Positions 11,570-22,519 are shown, numbered from the stretch's first letter. The stretch is 64,000 nucleotides of DNA from Mycocentrospora acerina (GCA_022701365.1 JAKUHH010000059.1:1-64000); one strand, 5' to 3'. Notes: generated from the sequence alone by a model not told the origin. Numbers and translations are program-made.

Positions 11570-14270
11570 GACAAAACTTTTAGTCCCAGCTGCTGATATC
11601 CGCTTTTGCATGTATTATTTTGCGCGCGATAAAATGTTTTCTTCAGCCTCTGCGTTGCCAAAATTTGGTCGATGTCGCTCCTAAACTAGAACTTCTGTTG
11701 CAGCCAGCTTCGCACCCAACATCGCTTTTAATCCTTGTTTTCTGAGTCTGTGATCCCAGACTTGCATCAGATCTACATCGCTAAAGTCATCGAAGAAGAA
11801 TGCATCGGAAAGCCTGAATCGCCTTGCTAGACCTGGATTCGAGTAATCCAACATATTTGCTATTTATTCCTGGTAACCTAGCAGGAGGACACCGGTCTTC
11901 GCCCGGAGCATTCTGCACCTTGGCAACAGTGGTATCATTGACGGCAGCTCTGAAAGGATTCTTGTGACTATCGCCAATATTTCCACCAGCACAAAGGCCG
12001 TAAGACTCATCGATAGCAAGTTTTGAAGGAACAATCAGGAGGAACTTGTTGTATTATTAGGAGTGTAGGACTCGGAGACTATATTGGAGTTGAGTGCTCA
12101 CGTGCTTGCACACGGGCCTGCACACGTGCTCTCACACGTGCAGGCTAACACAAGTACTTTCCCTCCTGCTATCCTTTGAATTTTTCTCTGATCCTCCGAT
12201 CACTACTCCTACAAACTCTGAAGAGTTTTTAGATACGAGTACAGTTGCTGGTTAGCCTTGCAAGGGCAAAATGTTATTGTGAGTACACTCACCTTATTGA
12301 TTCGATAATAAACCCCTATTCGCTATTATTGATCCGTACAGTCTGGCGACAGTTGCTTTAACAATGCCTTGAGATCCCAGAAAATCTCGATGGATTGTAC
12401 AATCAATAGGCTCAAATTCTTTCAGTTCCCTGTGGTGGTTATGCTGAGCAGCATCTGCCAGGGCCTTCACTAAATTTTTGACCTTTTCTAGTCTTACCAA
12501 TAATTGAAGCTCCTTCCATGCGGCACTTTCTCTTACCGCTGCGCTGGGTTCTTCGCCTATAATACCTTCTTTGGTGAACATCAAATCGTTCTGCAAAGTT
12601 CCGGCGACACGCTCCTTTCTCAGTCGGGAAGCTTGGCGCTCCGTACCCGGGCCCACTCATTCTCCACAGCACGTGCATTCCCGTATCCCTTCGTCTCTCG
12701 ACGTTTCCCTAGATGTTTGACAAGTATTTTTGTAAAAAGATCATCATCTTCGAGAGATGTTTGATCATTGTACTTTTTCTTAATCATGGTGTTGAGCATG
12801 GTCAAGAGTTCTTGGTCAGAATAAACTATAACATTAGCCTAAGAGGTACCTGACTATCAAACTCGTGGTTATGTTCGAAAAAGCTCTCTTTCTCTTTTAC
12901 ATATCCCGCAAAAATGAAGACAATGGTCCCCTTCCTTTTCAATTTCTGCTAGTATGAAGTCAAGTACGTTCTTTGCACCGTAGTTGTTTCCAGCTGCGAG
13001 TTGATATGCTTCATGGGTGAAACACACCGCTACCAGCTTTCACGAGTCCTTTAAATATCTTCTCATGCCAGCAACACCATCATTAGTTAATCTAGAGCCT
13101 GCGTTTTCAAAAAATGCTTTCCCAGAAAATCAATATTCAGAAGTGAGGAACTTAAGAATATATTCTTTGAGTTCTCCCAATTCTGCGAGCGCCATTAAGT
13201 TGTCCACTACAGTGCTGCTTGCTCCATCAATCCTCATCTGTCGCTCTCACTACTGCTCTAAGCGACTCGCATTGTGAATAGTAGGTAAAGAAAGTGTCTA
13301 CACCTAAGCGCTTGAGCGTAGTGTGTCTGACTGACGTGGAGATTCACTCATCTTCGCACTGGCTGGATGTGTTCTAATCAAAGGGGACTTTGCTAGTTGA
13401 AAACTTCCGAAAGACGAAGTTATAACCTTGGGTTGGTTTTTTGAAGCCTATTGTGATAGCTTTGTTGCGCGGGACTGAGCAGTTTTCAGGTCGTGCCTCC
13501 TTTGTGACAATGCAAATGCTCTGTCTTGTGAAGCCTTTGCGTCCTCAGTTTCCTTTCTTAGCTTTCCCATCTGTATCTTGAGAGCTGCCAGTACCATGTC
13601 ATATTGAACTTTTAATTGCTTATTTTTGAAACTTTTTGTCCATTTTTAGTGCGGTATCCTCACGTTAATATTTGTCGAAACATCTTTCGCATTTGGTTAC
13701 GTCCTACTCACTAAATTTCTTCGTCGTCAAATTTCCTCTCGAGCACTTGACTAGAATGGATTTATTGCAGATTTTTGCGGAATGATCTGAGTAGTAATGG
13801 CTACCTTTAGTGAATTGATACACACCACATTTGAAGAATGTACTACATTGTGTTAAGTTAGCGGAGAAGCATAATAGCTTCATCAACACTCCACTGAGCT
13901 CGTTACACCCACTTTCCGGACATTATTGGTCAAAGTCTTCCGGAGCACGAATTGTGGTAGGCCGTGTAGGGTGCTATACGTAATTGGCCGGTAAGCCATC
14001 GTAGATGTGGTTTTTGTCTATGAATCTATCTATAATTTCTTCCCTGTTATATTCCCTGCTTCTAGAATTCATGAGTGTGTCTGCATCGCCATTGAGAACG
14101 AATACATTCTTATTCTTGGAAAGAAGCACGATGAGCCGTTCTGGAGAGGACGAGAAACTTATTTCACATTCGTTATTGCTTCGAATCTGTGATTTGATGA
14201 TGATATCACTCTCATCACCTTACGCTCTTCTCTTCTACGTCTTCACAATACACTAATCTGGTGCAGCTCT
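11570..14270 (-). pseudogene. Decayed NFX1-type helicase / CbxX-CfxQ-type AAA+ ATPase gene
   Basis: Read on the - strand, fragments in several frames line up in the order of large fungal proteins that join an UPF1-like/NFX1-type SF1 helicase to AAA+ modules. First come the last helicase motifs (GDESDIIIKS...ERLIVLLSKNKN, about 14215-14070), in which the usual YQG is broken by a TAA at 14220-14222. Then come an NFX1-like Cys segment (CPESGC, about 13910), a charged coiled-coil linker (about 13690-13460) and AAA module 1, with SRLTNDGVAGM and a Walker B remnant FTHEAYQL for the usual FIDEAYQL. AAA module 2 follows, with a ruined Walker A, FLGSQGIVKATV (about 12350-12385), for the usual GPPGTGKTTV. 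The lid (NPGLARRFRL, RPNFGNA) ends it at about 11640. Module 1 lacks its Walker A stretch. Stops, frameshifts and a repeat insertion at 12028-12146 show that it is dead. The helicase N-terminus is missing. Confidence 0.82.
12028..12146 (-). repeat. Dispersed repeat of about 110 bp, copy 2, inserted in the AAA+ pseudogene
   Basis: This is the inverted counterpart of 8651-8757: on the - strand it begins AGCCTGCACGTGTG and ends TCCTGATTGTTCC. It separates the pseudogene text just before Walker B (a GGKVLV-like end at about 12155) from its continuation LAIDESYGL (about 12020), so it reads as an insertion into a formerly continuous coding sequence. Confidence 0.75.
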
Positions 14271-14582
14271 TGTGGGGGCCTGGATATTCCTAATAACCAA
14301 AGGTGACCATTGCCAGTACACATTCCTCACAGAAGCTAAAAACATTAGGTAAGCAAATCTTGAGGTAAAAGAATTTCAATATTCAATAACTAGACAGTGC
14401 ATTGCTTCAAACGCTACTTAAAAATCTATAGAAGGGAAACCCGGTTTTGATGTCACAAAAAGTAAATTAATCTGAGATATTCATTTTTTTGATCTTTGAA
14501 ATAACATTGTAACATCATGTGATTGCGAAAATGTTAAAAGTGAACATAACATAGTAAATATTTTCAGAAATCCTAATAAAGG
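14271..14582. other. Gap between the AAA+ pseudogene and the O-methyltransferase; no gene seen
   Basis: It holds the 3' flank of the O-methyltransferase gene and the broken 5' edge of the pseudogene. No coding frame, RNA gene or cluster motif was recognised. It is the likely left border of the biosynthetic cluster. Confidence 0.5.
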
Positions 14583-15776
14583 TTATAGAGAAGTTTCCTT
14601 AAACACTACTTCAAGAATTGAGTGCTGGCAGCCTTCTGGTCTTCGAATTGTGCGAATATAGAGACGAGAATCCACAGTGTTGATAAGTGCGTGCCATTGC
14701 TCTATCTCTCGTTCTTTTGCGTTAAAAGTTTGTAGCATCGCTAGGTGCTTTTGCCTCAATGAAGCCTCAAAGATAGATGATTCCGTTCCTGGAAGTGGCA
14801 ATACCATGTCCATAATAAGGATATGACTCTTGGGCTTCATTGCCACTACAAGGTGTTGGAGAATGGATCTCGCTTTTTCATCTGGCCAGTCATGAATGAT
14901 GGTTCTCAAGAGATATACATCCGCACCCTTAATAGGTTGCTCATCAAACAGATCGTGCTCCTGCAGATCAATTCTTCTCGAGATTTTTTCCGGCAGTGAA
15001 TTCACATACGTGCGAGCGTTTCCGATAGGTCCCGGTAAATCCTGAATTGTAACATGCAAGTTATCGTACTGGGTCGCTAGCGCGGCTGCTGTAGCGCCAC
15101 TGCCTCCACCGACCTTTTGAGAATATAAGTTAACATTATCCTACGCATTGCAGAGGAATTTGCTAAATTTACTTACGTCAACTACTCTAATCTTTTCTCC
15201 GAGAACTGCCCAGTCAAATCCGTGCAATAAATGTTCAACTTTAGCGCCTGAATTCACTACCGCCTGGCTCTTCATATAGAGGTCAAACTCGCTGGCTATG
15301 TCTGGGCGCGATTTTAGATGCTCGAAGAAAGGTAGATCAGTATTTGCTGAGATATTGTATGCCGTTTGATTCGGTAGTTTTGTGTCTCCCCACATCTCCG
15401 TCGCTTTGGAGAAGGCCGCCATCAATGGTATTGTTTGTTCAACCATGTGGTACAGTTGTATACGTAGATGCTCATTTTCTACAAACGCTCTGGAGAGAGA
15501 GTTATGCGATAAATCTTCGTCAACCGTTTCGCTGAGAAAACCACCAATAATAGCCATTCTGGCAATAGCCTTCAATCTTGAGACAGGCACGCTTGCTCGT
15601 CCTGCCACCTCTGTATATGATGCGCTTTGTGGCGGTAATGGGATGAGATCCAGAATTCCAAAATGGCAAAAAAACTGAAGACAGTAGTATTGTTGCTGTT
15701 GCACCAGAACTCTGGTTATGAAGCTGCTTGCATCTTGAAGCAACTGCTTCGGTGCAGAATTGTCACCGTTTGCCAT
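14583..15776 (-). CDS. SAM-dependent O-methyltransferase (caffeate/sterigmatocystin OMT type)
   Basis: Transfers a methyl group from S-adenosylmethionine to a phenolic hydroxyl, here most likely on the polyketide. Two exons (15776-15177 and 15113-14583) with a 63-bp intron join in frame to 376 aa, a normal length. Residues 1-150 form the winged-helix dimerisation part. The SAM-binding glycine motif spans the splice junction and reads VVDVGGGSGATAA (about 197-209). The stretch IIHDWPDEKA contains the usual catalytic-base His, and MDMVLP follows. It is divergently paired with the P450 across 368 bp that carry two TCGCCGA motifs. Substrate position cannot be told. Confidence 0.92.
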
Positions 15777-15990
15777 TATTTGAGGTACAGCTGATATACT
15801 GAATATACGAAGAAAATATGCAACATGAGATTTTAGGTTGAGAAGGTTACAGGATTGTATCCATGTACGTTGTGTCTTTTCAAGAGTTTTGACTACGGAG
15901 AAACGTACTGAAGGCGATTCATAGCGGGGAAATCATCAAGTTCTGATTGGTAGAGCTTAATAGGGATGTAATCTTGACATCGGATATGCC

Positions 15991-16009
15991 TCGCCGAATT
16001 GTTCGCCGA
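15991..16009. promoter_or_regulatory. Two TCGCCGA motifs in the OMT/P450 divergent promoter
   Basis: TCGCCGA occurs at 15991-15997 and 16003-16009, as a direct repeat with starts 12 bp apart, about one helical turn. They lie 215-233 bp upstream of the OMT start and 136-154 bp upstream of the P450 start. Proposed binding sites for the cluster Zn2Cys6 regulator; this is inference from recurrence in all cluster promoters. Confidence 0.55.
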
Positions 16010-16144
16010 AAGCAATAGCGAAGTCCGAAATGGTGGCCAAAGCAATGGGTCTCAGTAAAATTTCTCATAACTTCTACTATATATTCTTAATGCATCTTTA
16101 TTTAGACTTTGCAGAATAAACCATCAGGCCAGTGTTTGAAAACC

Positions 16145-17788
16145 ATGTTGACAGCACGATTTCTACAGACGTCCTGGGCCACACTTGCTGGTTGCGGAGC
16201 CAGCCTGCTCATTCTATTCGTTGTGTTGTTTCCCTGGCTACGCAATGATAGTCGTCTTCAGAAAATTTCTGGTCCTCGTTTGAATTACTTTGTGGGATTG
16301 GGAACCAAGCTTCCACCAGACGCATTAACGCTATTCCGCAATTGGGCATTTCAATATGGTGAAGTCTTCCGAGTTCAAGTCGGGTGGCATCATTGGATTG
16401 TTTTGAACACTCCAGAGGCTGTAAAGGTTGTGTTCGATAAACAGGTATAGTCTTTCAGTAGTTTGTTAGTAAATAAACTGACATGAATCCAAAAGTCTGC
16501 TTCAACTTCCTCCAAGTTACCAATGCCCATGTCAGATTTGGTAGTGGGGGGAATGCGTATGCCTACTATGCCGTATGGTCCCAAATGGAGAACATATCGG
16601 CAACTGTGTCATCAGATCCTAACCGCAAAAGCGGTTGACAGCTTTGTTCCTTACCAGACAGTGGAAATCTCGCGACTCCTATACGACTTCGCGACTAACA
16701 ACGATGACGAGACTGAATTTTATAACCATACACATCGGATGCTATTTTCTACCTTGATGCGCGCCGTTTATGGTCGATCCATAGAGAGCGCTGACGATGA
16801 AGATCTTCAGTTCACTGAACAAAGCGCGAAATTACTCTCAAAAATTCAACAACCGGGATACTTTATCGAAGATGTTATTCCGGCGCTTGCTCGTCTGCCT
16901 ACCTGGGCTCAGCCGTCACATCGACAAGCAGTGAAAGACGCGGAATGGATCCTCTGGGTAAAGATGCGTATGTGGAAGCGTCTTAAGGAACGATTCAGCA
17001 GCAACTCCGCACCGCCTTGCTATGCTAAGCAGATGATTGAAACAGATTTCGAGGAGCAAGGGCTTAGAGAAGAAGATTTGGCGTGGATTGCAGGCGGTCT
17101 CGTAGATGCTGGCTCTGCGACATCGACGGCAACGTTTCGAAATCTTATACTTTATCTCGCCGCGTACCCTGAGAACCAAGATAGAGCCGCAGAGGAGTTA
17201 GATCAACTGATTGGAGACTTTCGAAAGCCCAATATGACTGACATTCCGAACCTGCCGTATGTGTGGGCTTGTATCAAGGAGATACTACGACTCTGTCCGA
17301 TGCCACCGTGGGCTATCAGGCACTTTACCGACGCTGATGTTATATATAAAGACATGGTTATTCCTAATGGTACAGCAATTGTCTGCAATACTGTTGCTTT
17401 ACATTATGATCCTATAAGATACCCTGAACCCATGGTATTCAAACCAGAACGCTACATCAATCATAAGAGGTTTGCCGGTGAATATGCAGCTATGTCTAAT
17501 CCAGAGGAGCGCGATCACTTCACTTTTGGGGCTGGCAGAAGAGTGTGTCCAGGAACTCGCCTTGCAGAGAGCAATCTAGCGCTGATGCTGGCAAATGTTT
17601 TGTGGGCTTTCAAAATACAACCCCCTGTCACCGGAGGAAAGAAAATGGCTGCGATTAATATCACAGAGGATGCATTCAACCTATATCCTTTGAGACATGC
17701 AAAGCCATTTAAGGTACGGTTTACCCCACGCAACAAGCTTCGTTTAGAGATGGTCCTTCGCGAGGGGTTGGAGGCGCAGAGTTCATGA
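16145..17788 (+). CDS. Cytochrome P450 monooxygenase
   Basis: A microsomal, heme-thiolate monooxygenase, presumably hydroxylating or otherwise oxidising the polyketide and needing a P450 reductase. Two exons (16145-16444 and 16496-17788) with a 51-bp intron give 530 aa. The ATG at 16145 is chosen because the open frame upstream begins only with a TTG. Residues about 12-32 form a hydrophobic N-terminal membrane anchor. The I-helix region reads AGGLVDAGSATS (about 299-310), where the usual [AG]GxD[TE]T[TS] pattern is altered. The ExxR motif is EILR (362-365), a PERY-type motif follows, and the heme loop is FTFGAGRRVCPG with Cys451 as ligand. The overall look is of the fungal secondary-metabolite P450s related to OrdA/GsfF-like groups; a family number cannot be given. 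Confidence 0.93.
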
Positions 17789-18160
17789 TATAGGTCAGTT
17801 GATGAACTTTTGAATTTTAAACAATATAGTAATAGTACAGTGCAGTGCGTTTGCTAGGACATTAGTTAACGTGATGGCTTTAGTTGATTCAATACAATAA
17901 AATACTCGGACGCAGTAGAACTTCAAGTTGAAGACTTTCTCATCATAAATCTTAGGATATTATATGACGACTTGAAGAAATCTCTAGAGTTAGATGGCAG
18001 ATGTCGCTTGCTCAAATTCACAAGATTCTAAATCGTAACGATACGTAATTTGTGAGTGATACTCAGGTTTCACACAGATTGATCTAAGTCAACAACAATT
18101 GATGCAGACATCACTAGTACAAAGCTTTACAAATAATATTAAACTGAAAATATATGTAGC
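17789..18160. other. Convergent 3' flanks of the P450 and the short reductase; no gene
   Basis: AT-rich spacer between two converging transcription units. No open frame, repeat or motif was recognised; it presumably holds both 3' UTRs. Confidence 0.5.
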
Positions 18161-18984
18161 TTATTTTTGTTCAAGTCTGAGGTTATCTATATCTTCCTCT
18201 GTTTCGACGCGAATGCGGCAACTCTTCACATCTGATCGGACCAAAAGTTGAGCGTAGAGGCGTCCAAAGAGAGATGACTTGGTTGTGCCATTCTCCCGTG
18301 CAATTGAATCAAATTGAACGCGACGAGCAAGGTAAATCTCGTTAAAACGGATGTTGGTGCCAGCAAGAGCTTTGCATGCAGAATATGACATGGAATACAT
18401 CGCACCCTGAGAAATTGCTGGCAGCATACGGTCCCCAATATCACCTTGCGATCCAGTGCAGGTAGTCCAAGTGCAGGAGTGGTATTTTTGCTCAAGTAAA
18501 TATGGTATGGTAGCTTGATAGGCGTCTATTCAAGGTTATTTATCAACTCTGCACTTTCACACTGTTAGACCTACAGAGATTGGATTCAAAGTTGACCTTC
18601 ATGAAACGGTGAAGCTCCTCAGTCGTCGTATCTAATATATCTCGTTGCGTGTATTCTCCACCCACTACGACTTATCAACAATATTTTCCTTTACATACGA
18701 TCTTCCCACTCACCTGAAGCGAAGACATGCTGGAAGGCGGGCAGAGACTTCGCACGTACCTGATCAACAACCCCCCGAACTCCATGGTCCGAGATGACAT
18801 CCGCCTCAACAATATTAATGCGATGATTTTCTGTGGTGATATGCTCGAATAACTTCTTGGCAGATTTTTGGTCGCGTACGACAGCGAGGACACTGCGGCC
18901 AGAGCTTAGGGCGCCGTGAACAGCGGCGATGCCAATGTTTCCCGTGGCACCTACAATGAGTACAGTCTCGGTGTTCTTTTCCAT
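18161..18984 (-). CDS. Short NAD(P)-binding Rossmann-fold protein (atypical SDR)
   Basis: Probably an NAD(P)-dependent oxidoreductase. Three exons (18984-18714, 18664-18575, 18525-18161) with two 49-bp introns join in frame to 241 aa. The dinucleotide motif is VGATGNIG (residues 11-18), followed by VVRDQKSA and the acidic EADV end of a later strand. The middle exon supplies VGGEYTQRD, and the last exon TGSQGDIG and a SMSYSACKALAGTNIRFNE segment. The Ser-Tyr-x-x-x-Lys geometry is not standard: the only nearby Tyr is in SYSACK, which does give Y-x3-K spacing only as YSACK. Fungal relatives of this length are usually annotated only as NAD(P)-binding proteins. It is divergently paired with the larger reductase. 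Its role in the pathway is not known. Confidence 0.85.
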
Positions 18985-19508
18985 TTCTTCTTTCTAGATT
19001 AGGCCTGATTGGGTTATTTATATTCAAAATCCGAACAAACGATATCTTTGTGCAGGGTCGTGGAGCGTAAATGCAAGAAAGGATAGATTACAGCTGGAAA
19101 ATTAGAATAAGCTGGTGGGTAGCTTTGATCAATTCAAACTAAGTATACGACGTCAATCCACTACATGCTATGACCTTGTAAGCTTCTAGAATAGTAGCAA
19201 ATTCCATTCAAGCGTCAAATATGCAGACTATGTCCGATACTGCTGTCACCGACTACATTAGGCTAGATACCCATGATCAATCGTGCTATTTGTCAAGTAT
19301 GTTACATTACCCCACAAAAATGAAATACGGCACCATGCATTTGTGCGGCAGTAGTCTACCCGGAAAACGAATAGACCAACCAGAGACAAAGCTGGCGATA
19401 GTGATGTTGACGACGGTACGCCGCAATTACACCGAAGTGAACTTTTAGTCGCCCAACGACGTCGGCCGAGGACAAGCGAGTAATCTTCATGCCGATGCTA
19501 GTTCCGTC

Positions 19509-19676
19509 TCGCCGAACCTAACATCATGAATGTCTTGAAGCCTATAGATCCCTGAAAACTAGAATCGCGCAAGGATTGCTACCGTGGCAGTTCCGGAGTT
19601 CAATTTGTCAAGCTCGGCGGAGGTGGCCCGGACCGCTCGCAATGCTTTTATGCGGATGTTGAAATTGTCTCGCCGA
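19509..19676. promoter_or_regulatory. Two TCGCCGA motifs in the SDR/reductase divergent promoter
   Basis: TCTCGCCGAA occurs at 19507-19516 and 19668-19677 (core TCGCCGA at 19509-19515 and 19670-19676). The flanks are also alike: TCTCGCCGAACCTAACATCAT versus TCTCGCCGAAGCTACCATCAT, though I quote only these short stretches. They lie 163 and 324 bp upstream of the reductase start. The 854-bp spacer holds no supported gene; a 75-codon frame at 19221-19448 lacks any recognisable feature. Confidence 0.55.
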
Positions 19677-19838
19677 AGCTACCATCATCATCATCTTGAT
19701 GTCGCGGTTTGTCCAATGCACCGTAAGCTATTTCCTATAGCCATTGTTTCACGTGCGGTGCCTATAATTATATCTTTAAAAAAGGAAACTCTGCCGCGCG
19801 TTAAATCTCCTTCAACGTTCTCAAGGCAACATCGCGCA

Positions 19839-20999
19839 ATGTCCTTAAACTACGAAACAGCCGCAGTGATTCCAAAAGGATCACTTGTCCTTGTAACCGG
19901 CGCCAATGGATACTTAGGGTGTCGATTCTCTAATACACTGATCCAACGAGGCTATAGGGTCCGTGGAGTTGTACGGGATGCTCAGCGTTGCTCGTACTTG
20001 AAAGAATTCTTCGATAGGAAATATGGAGACAATGGATATTTTGAGATGGTTGAAGTGTCCAATCTTGCTGCAGAAGGGGCTTTTGATGCAGTTGTCAAAG
20101 GTCAATCAATACCACCAACGTCACACCCTAGTAAAAATAATACGAAAACCAATGTACTAACGCACCTGTAGGATGTTCTGGCTTCGTGCATTTTGCGGTC
20201 GATAACAGCTTCAATCCAGATCCTGAAATTGTCATCAAAGATTCCCTAGCCCTAACGATGCGAGCACTTGAGTCTGCTGCAAAGGAGCCAGGCTTGAAGC
20301 GATTCGTCCTTACATCATCGTATATTACCGCCTGCCAGTACCGATTCGGCGAGGAATACCAAGTTACACAAGAAACGTGGAATGTTGATCATGTATCCAA
20401 GGCTTGGACGCTGCCATCTGACGCTGCTGACCGTTCCCTATGTACGTACGGAGCGGCCAAAGTCGAATGCGAAAAAGCCATGTGGAACTTCATCTTAGAG
20501 AAAAACCCAAATTTTGTTGCCAACGCTGTTCTGCCAGATTTTGTTACTGGGGCGTCAATGCCGCACGCCAAGTCAAATGTTGGGCCTATGTCGTTCGCCC
20601 TGGAGGCCCTGTGGAACGGGGGCAACGAGTGGAAATTCCTTGGCCCGCAGTGGATGATTGATGCTGAGGATACAAGTCTGTTACATCTTGGTGCCCTCTT
20701 ACATCCACAGTATAAGGGCGAACGCATTTTCGGATGCGCCCACCGGAAAAACTGGGCCGATTGGATCCTCCGCCTACGTAAGATGTATCCTGGTCACCAG
20801 TTTCCTGGTATGTTTACCCCACATTTTAATCTCTAGTTTAGTATCTAATCCCACACTAGATCCTCCGAAGGATGAGAGGGAGAATTTGGAGATTATTGCA
20901 GATAGGGCCCGTGCTGAAGCTTTACTAAGATGGTTTGGAAACGATGGATTTCGCCCCATGGATGAGTCGATCCAGGATGTTTTTAACACTATGGTGTAG
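19839..20999 (+). CDS. NAD(P)-dependent aldehyde/ketone reductase (extended SDR, Gre2/dihydroflavonol-reductase-like)
   Basis: A Rossmann-fold reductase that would reduce a carbonyl, using NADPH. Three exons (19839-20100, 20172-20807, 20860-20999) give 345 aa, normal for this family. The nucleotide motif is VTGANGYLG (residues 19-27), with RGVVRD after the second strand. The catalytic set is TSSYIT (about 135-140) and YGAAK (Tyr180, Lys184). Extended-SDR substrate-domain text follows (NAVLPDFVTGA). The first intron has an unusual donor, GTCAAT, yet the join G|GA keeps the frame and restores a KGCSGFVHFA stretch expected here. The start is the ATG at 19839; the open frame upstream starts at a GTG and looks non-coding. 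In a polyketide pathway it could reduce a quinone, ketone or aldehyde intermediate. Confidence 0.9.
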
Positions 21000-21149
21000 G
21001 CAGACACGCCTGTGTTCACTGCAACAATATTTGGTCTCGCAACAGAGGTTGCATACACGTTCGAGATGGATTTCATAGAATGTTACTGTATCTTATGTCA
21101 AATTTTCCTTGTTCATGAAGATATGTTTAAATTGAGTTGATGCAATTTG
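21000..21149. other. Convergent spacer between reductase and regulator
   Basis: A 150-bp AT-rich spacer between the stop codons of two converging genes. Nothing else is seen. Confidence 0.5.
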
Positions 21150-22325
21150 CTAAAAGAATCTATCTCTATTTTCCTTCGCCGTCTTACTCAAAGCTTCAAG
21201 CTCTTCGCGAATTTTAGGTAAAGAAAGGCAGTACCAATACGTAGAACTTGTCACGCTGCCAATGTCAGCGTTCTCGGCTGTCGGACCTAGACGCAACGCT
21301 TTCAGCTTTTGAATCATTTTGTCCATTTTATGGAGCTCTCTAAGCAGAATTCCGCTCTGGAGTGTTGCTTGGTCATCAGCATCTAGCTGAAGCTCGCCAA
21401 TTTTAATACTCGTTGGCTGTATTTGAACAACACCATCACCACAGCTAGAGGTCGATTGCTCTTCGATATCATTTGTACAGTTCTGTGTACCGTGTGCATA
21501 TACAGCGACTCGGTACCAGAACAAAGCTTTGCAGAGGATAGCGATATGGAGAAGGGCCAAGTGAGGGTACTGTGCGCACGGACATCCAAGCAATGCCGGG
21601 AGTTCAGCAAGTGCCTGTCGATTGCCCAGTATTATTTTGTCCACACTCGGCACGTCCGCGGGACGGAACGGGTCGGAGCCGTCGGGTCCGAAGTACAGAT
21701 CGGTGGGATCCTTGGGCAGATAGTGAAGTGATCGGATAAGTTCTGTGGCTCGAGCTTCACAATCGTGATCGCGAAGTTTGCTAGATTCAGATAGAGCAGC
21801 CAACGAAGGCAAAGCTGACGTAGACGGTGACAAAGTAGAAACAGGTTGTGGGTCAATATGTTGATCATCACAATTGCTAAGTTGTCCAATCAAGGTGTTG
21901 GCGTTTTCGAAGATGGATCCTCCGAAATTGTCCCAGGCGCCGTTCATGCTCGACGACATGGCGCTAGTATTGTTCTCTGAATCCAATGGACCATAGAAGG
22001 TTGGAAGTGGATTGTGCAGTGAGAAAGGGCCCTGATGATAGCCTTGACTATTGGCGTGTAAATGGTCGCCCAAGGACAGAGATTGTTGTCTTTGAAGGTG
22101 CTTGTACCATGGCTCAGATCCGTTCCGGCGAGAAACACCATAGACGCATAACAGCTGGTTGTTAACGCAACGCTGGCAAGATGGACGACGTTTATCACAC
22201 TTTACTTTAGTCGTGGCACAGGCATCGCAGGCAAGTCGAAGGCGGATAGGTCGCTGTGAGGCGTGCAATGGCATCGGGGGTAGTTTTTGGGTGGCAGTCG
22301 TTGAACGTACGACAAGATTTGTCAT
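21150..22325 (-). CDS. AflR-like Zn2Cys6 pathway transcription factor
   Basis: A nuclear DNA-binding activator, most likely of this cluster. The frame is a single exon of 391 aa. The binuclear zinc cluster has all six cysteines, at residues 33, 36, 43, 50, 53 and 60 (C-x2-C-x6-C-x6-C-x2-C-x6-C), reading CDACATTKVKC then CQRC. It is preceded by a basic RPIRLRL and followed by YGVSRRNGSEPWY, the layout of AflR and of the regulators of anthraquinone clusters. The rest is Ser/Leu-rich with an AflR-type C-terminal region (ALLGCPCAQYPHLALLHIAI and KLKALRLG). It is divergently paired with the thioesterase gene; the shared promoter carries one TCTCGCCGA site, which could allow autoregulation. Confidence 0.92.
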   Translation of the reverse strand: MTNLVVRSTTATQKLPPMPLHASQRPIRLRLACDACATTKVKCDKRRPSCQRCVNNQLLCVYGVSRRNGSEPWYKHLQRQQSLSLGDHLHANSQGYHQGPFSLHNPLPTFYGPLDSENNTSAMSSSMNGAWDNFGGSIFENANTLIGQLSNCDDQHIDPQPVSTLSPSTSALPSLAALSESSKLRDHDCEARATELIRSLHYLPKDPTDLYFGPDGSDPFRPADVPSVDKIILGNRQALAELPALLGCPCAQYPHLALLHIAILCKALFWYRVAVYAHGTQNCTNDIEEQSTSSCGDGVVQIQPTSIKIGELQLDADDQATLQSGILLRELHKMDKMIQKLKALRLGPTAENADIGSVTSSTYWYCLSLPKIREELEALSKTAKENRDRFF

Positions 22326-22512
22326 ATTGACTAGAACAACACCTCAAGATTAAAAAAGGGTTTTAAGTAAAAACCTACAATCGAAAGAGTTTATAGGCAG
22401 TAATGAGCCTCAGATATCATTTGATCATACAGATTCAATTTAGACTCTGTCTCCACCTGGAGGAGGTATCAGAACAGCTACCATAAATTGACAGTGTGTT
22501 GACTGCAGGATC

Positions 22513-22519
22513 TCGCCGA
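22513..22519. promoter_or_regulatory. TCGCCGA motif in the regulator/thioesterase divergent promoter
   Basis: The site reads GATCTCGCCGACAT, 188 bp upstream of the regulator start and 426 bp upstream of the thioesterase start. It is the only exact copy noticed in this 619-bp spacer. Confidence 0.5.

Noticed and set aside
8651..12146. A single DNA transposon with terminal inverted repeats carrying the protease
   Set aside because: The right-hand repeat sits inside a pseudogene that continues on both sides of it, no transposase is present between the repeats, and a third copy occurs alone at 35793. Independent small insertions explain the data better.
12294..12656. Separate intact 120-aa gene
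   Set aside because: It is one frame of the decayed AAA+ gene, with a ruined Walker A and neighbours continuing in other frames.
19221..19448. Small gene in the SDR/reductase spacer
   Set aside because: 75 codons without domain, signal peptide or intron support, lying in a promoter that carries two regulator motifs.
20346..20352. TCGGCGA in the reductase coding region (also 34288-34294 in the PKS) as regulator sites
   Set aside because: Single copies inside exons at the frequency expected by chance; no promoter is near.
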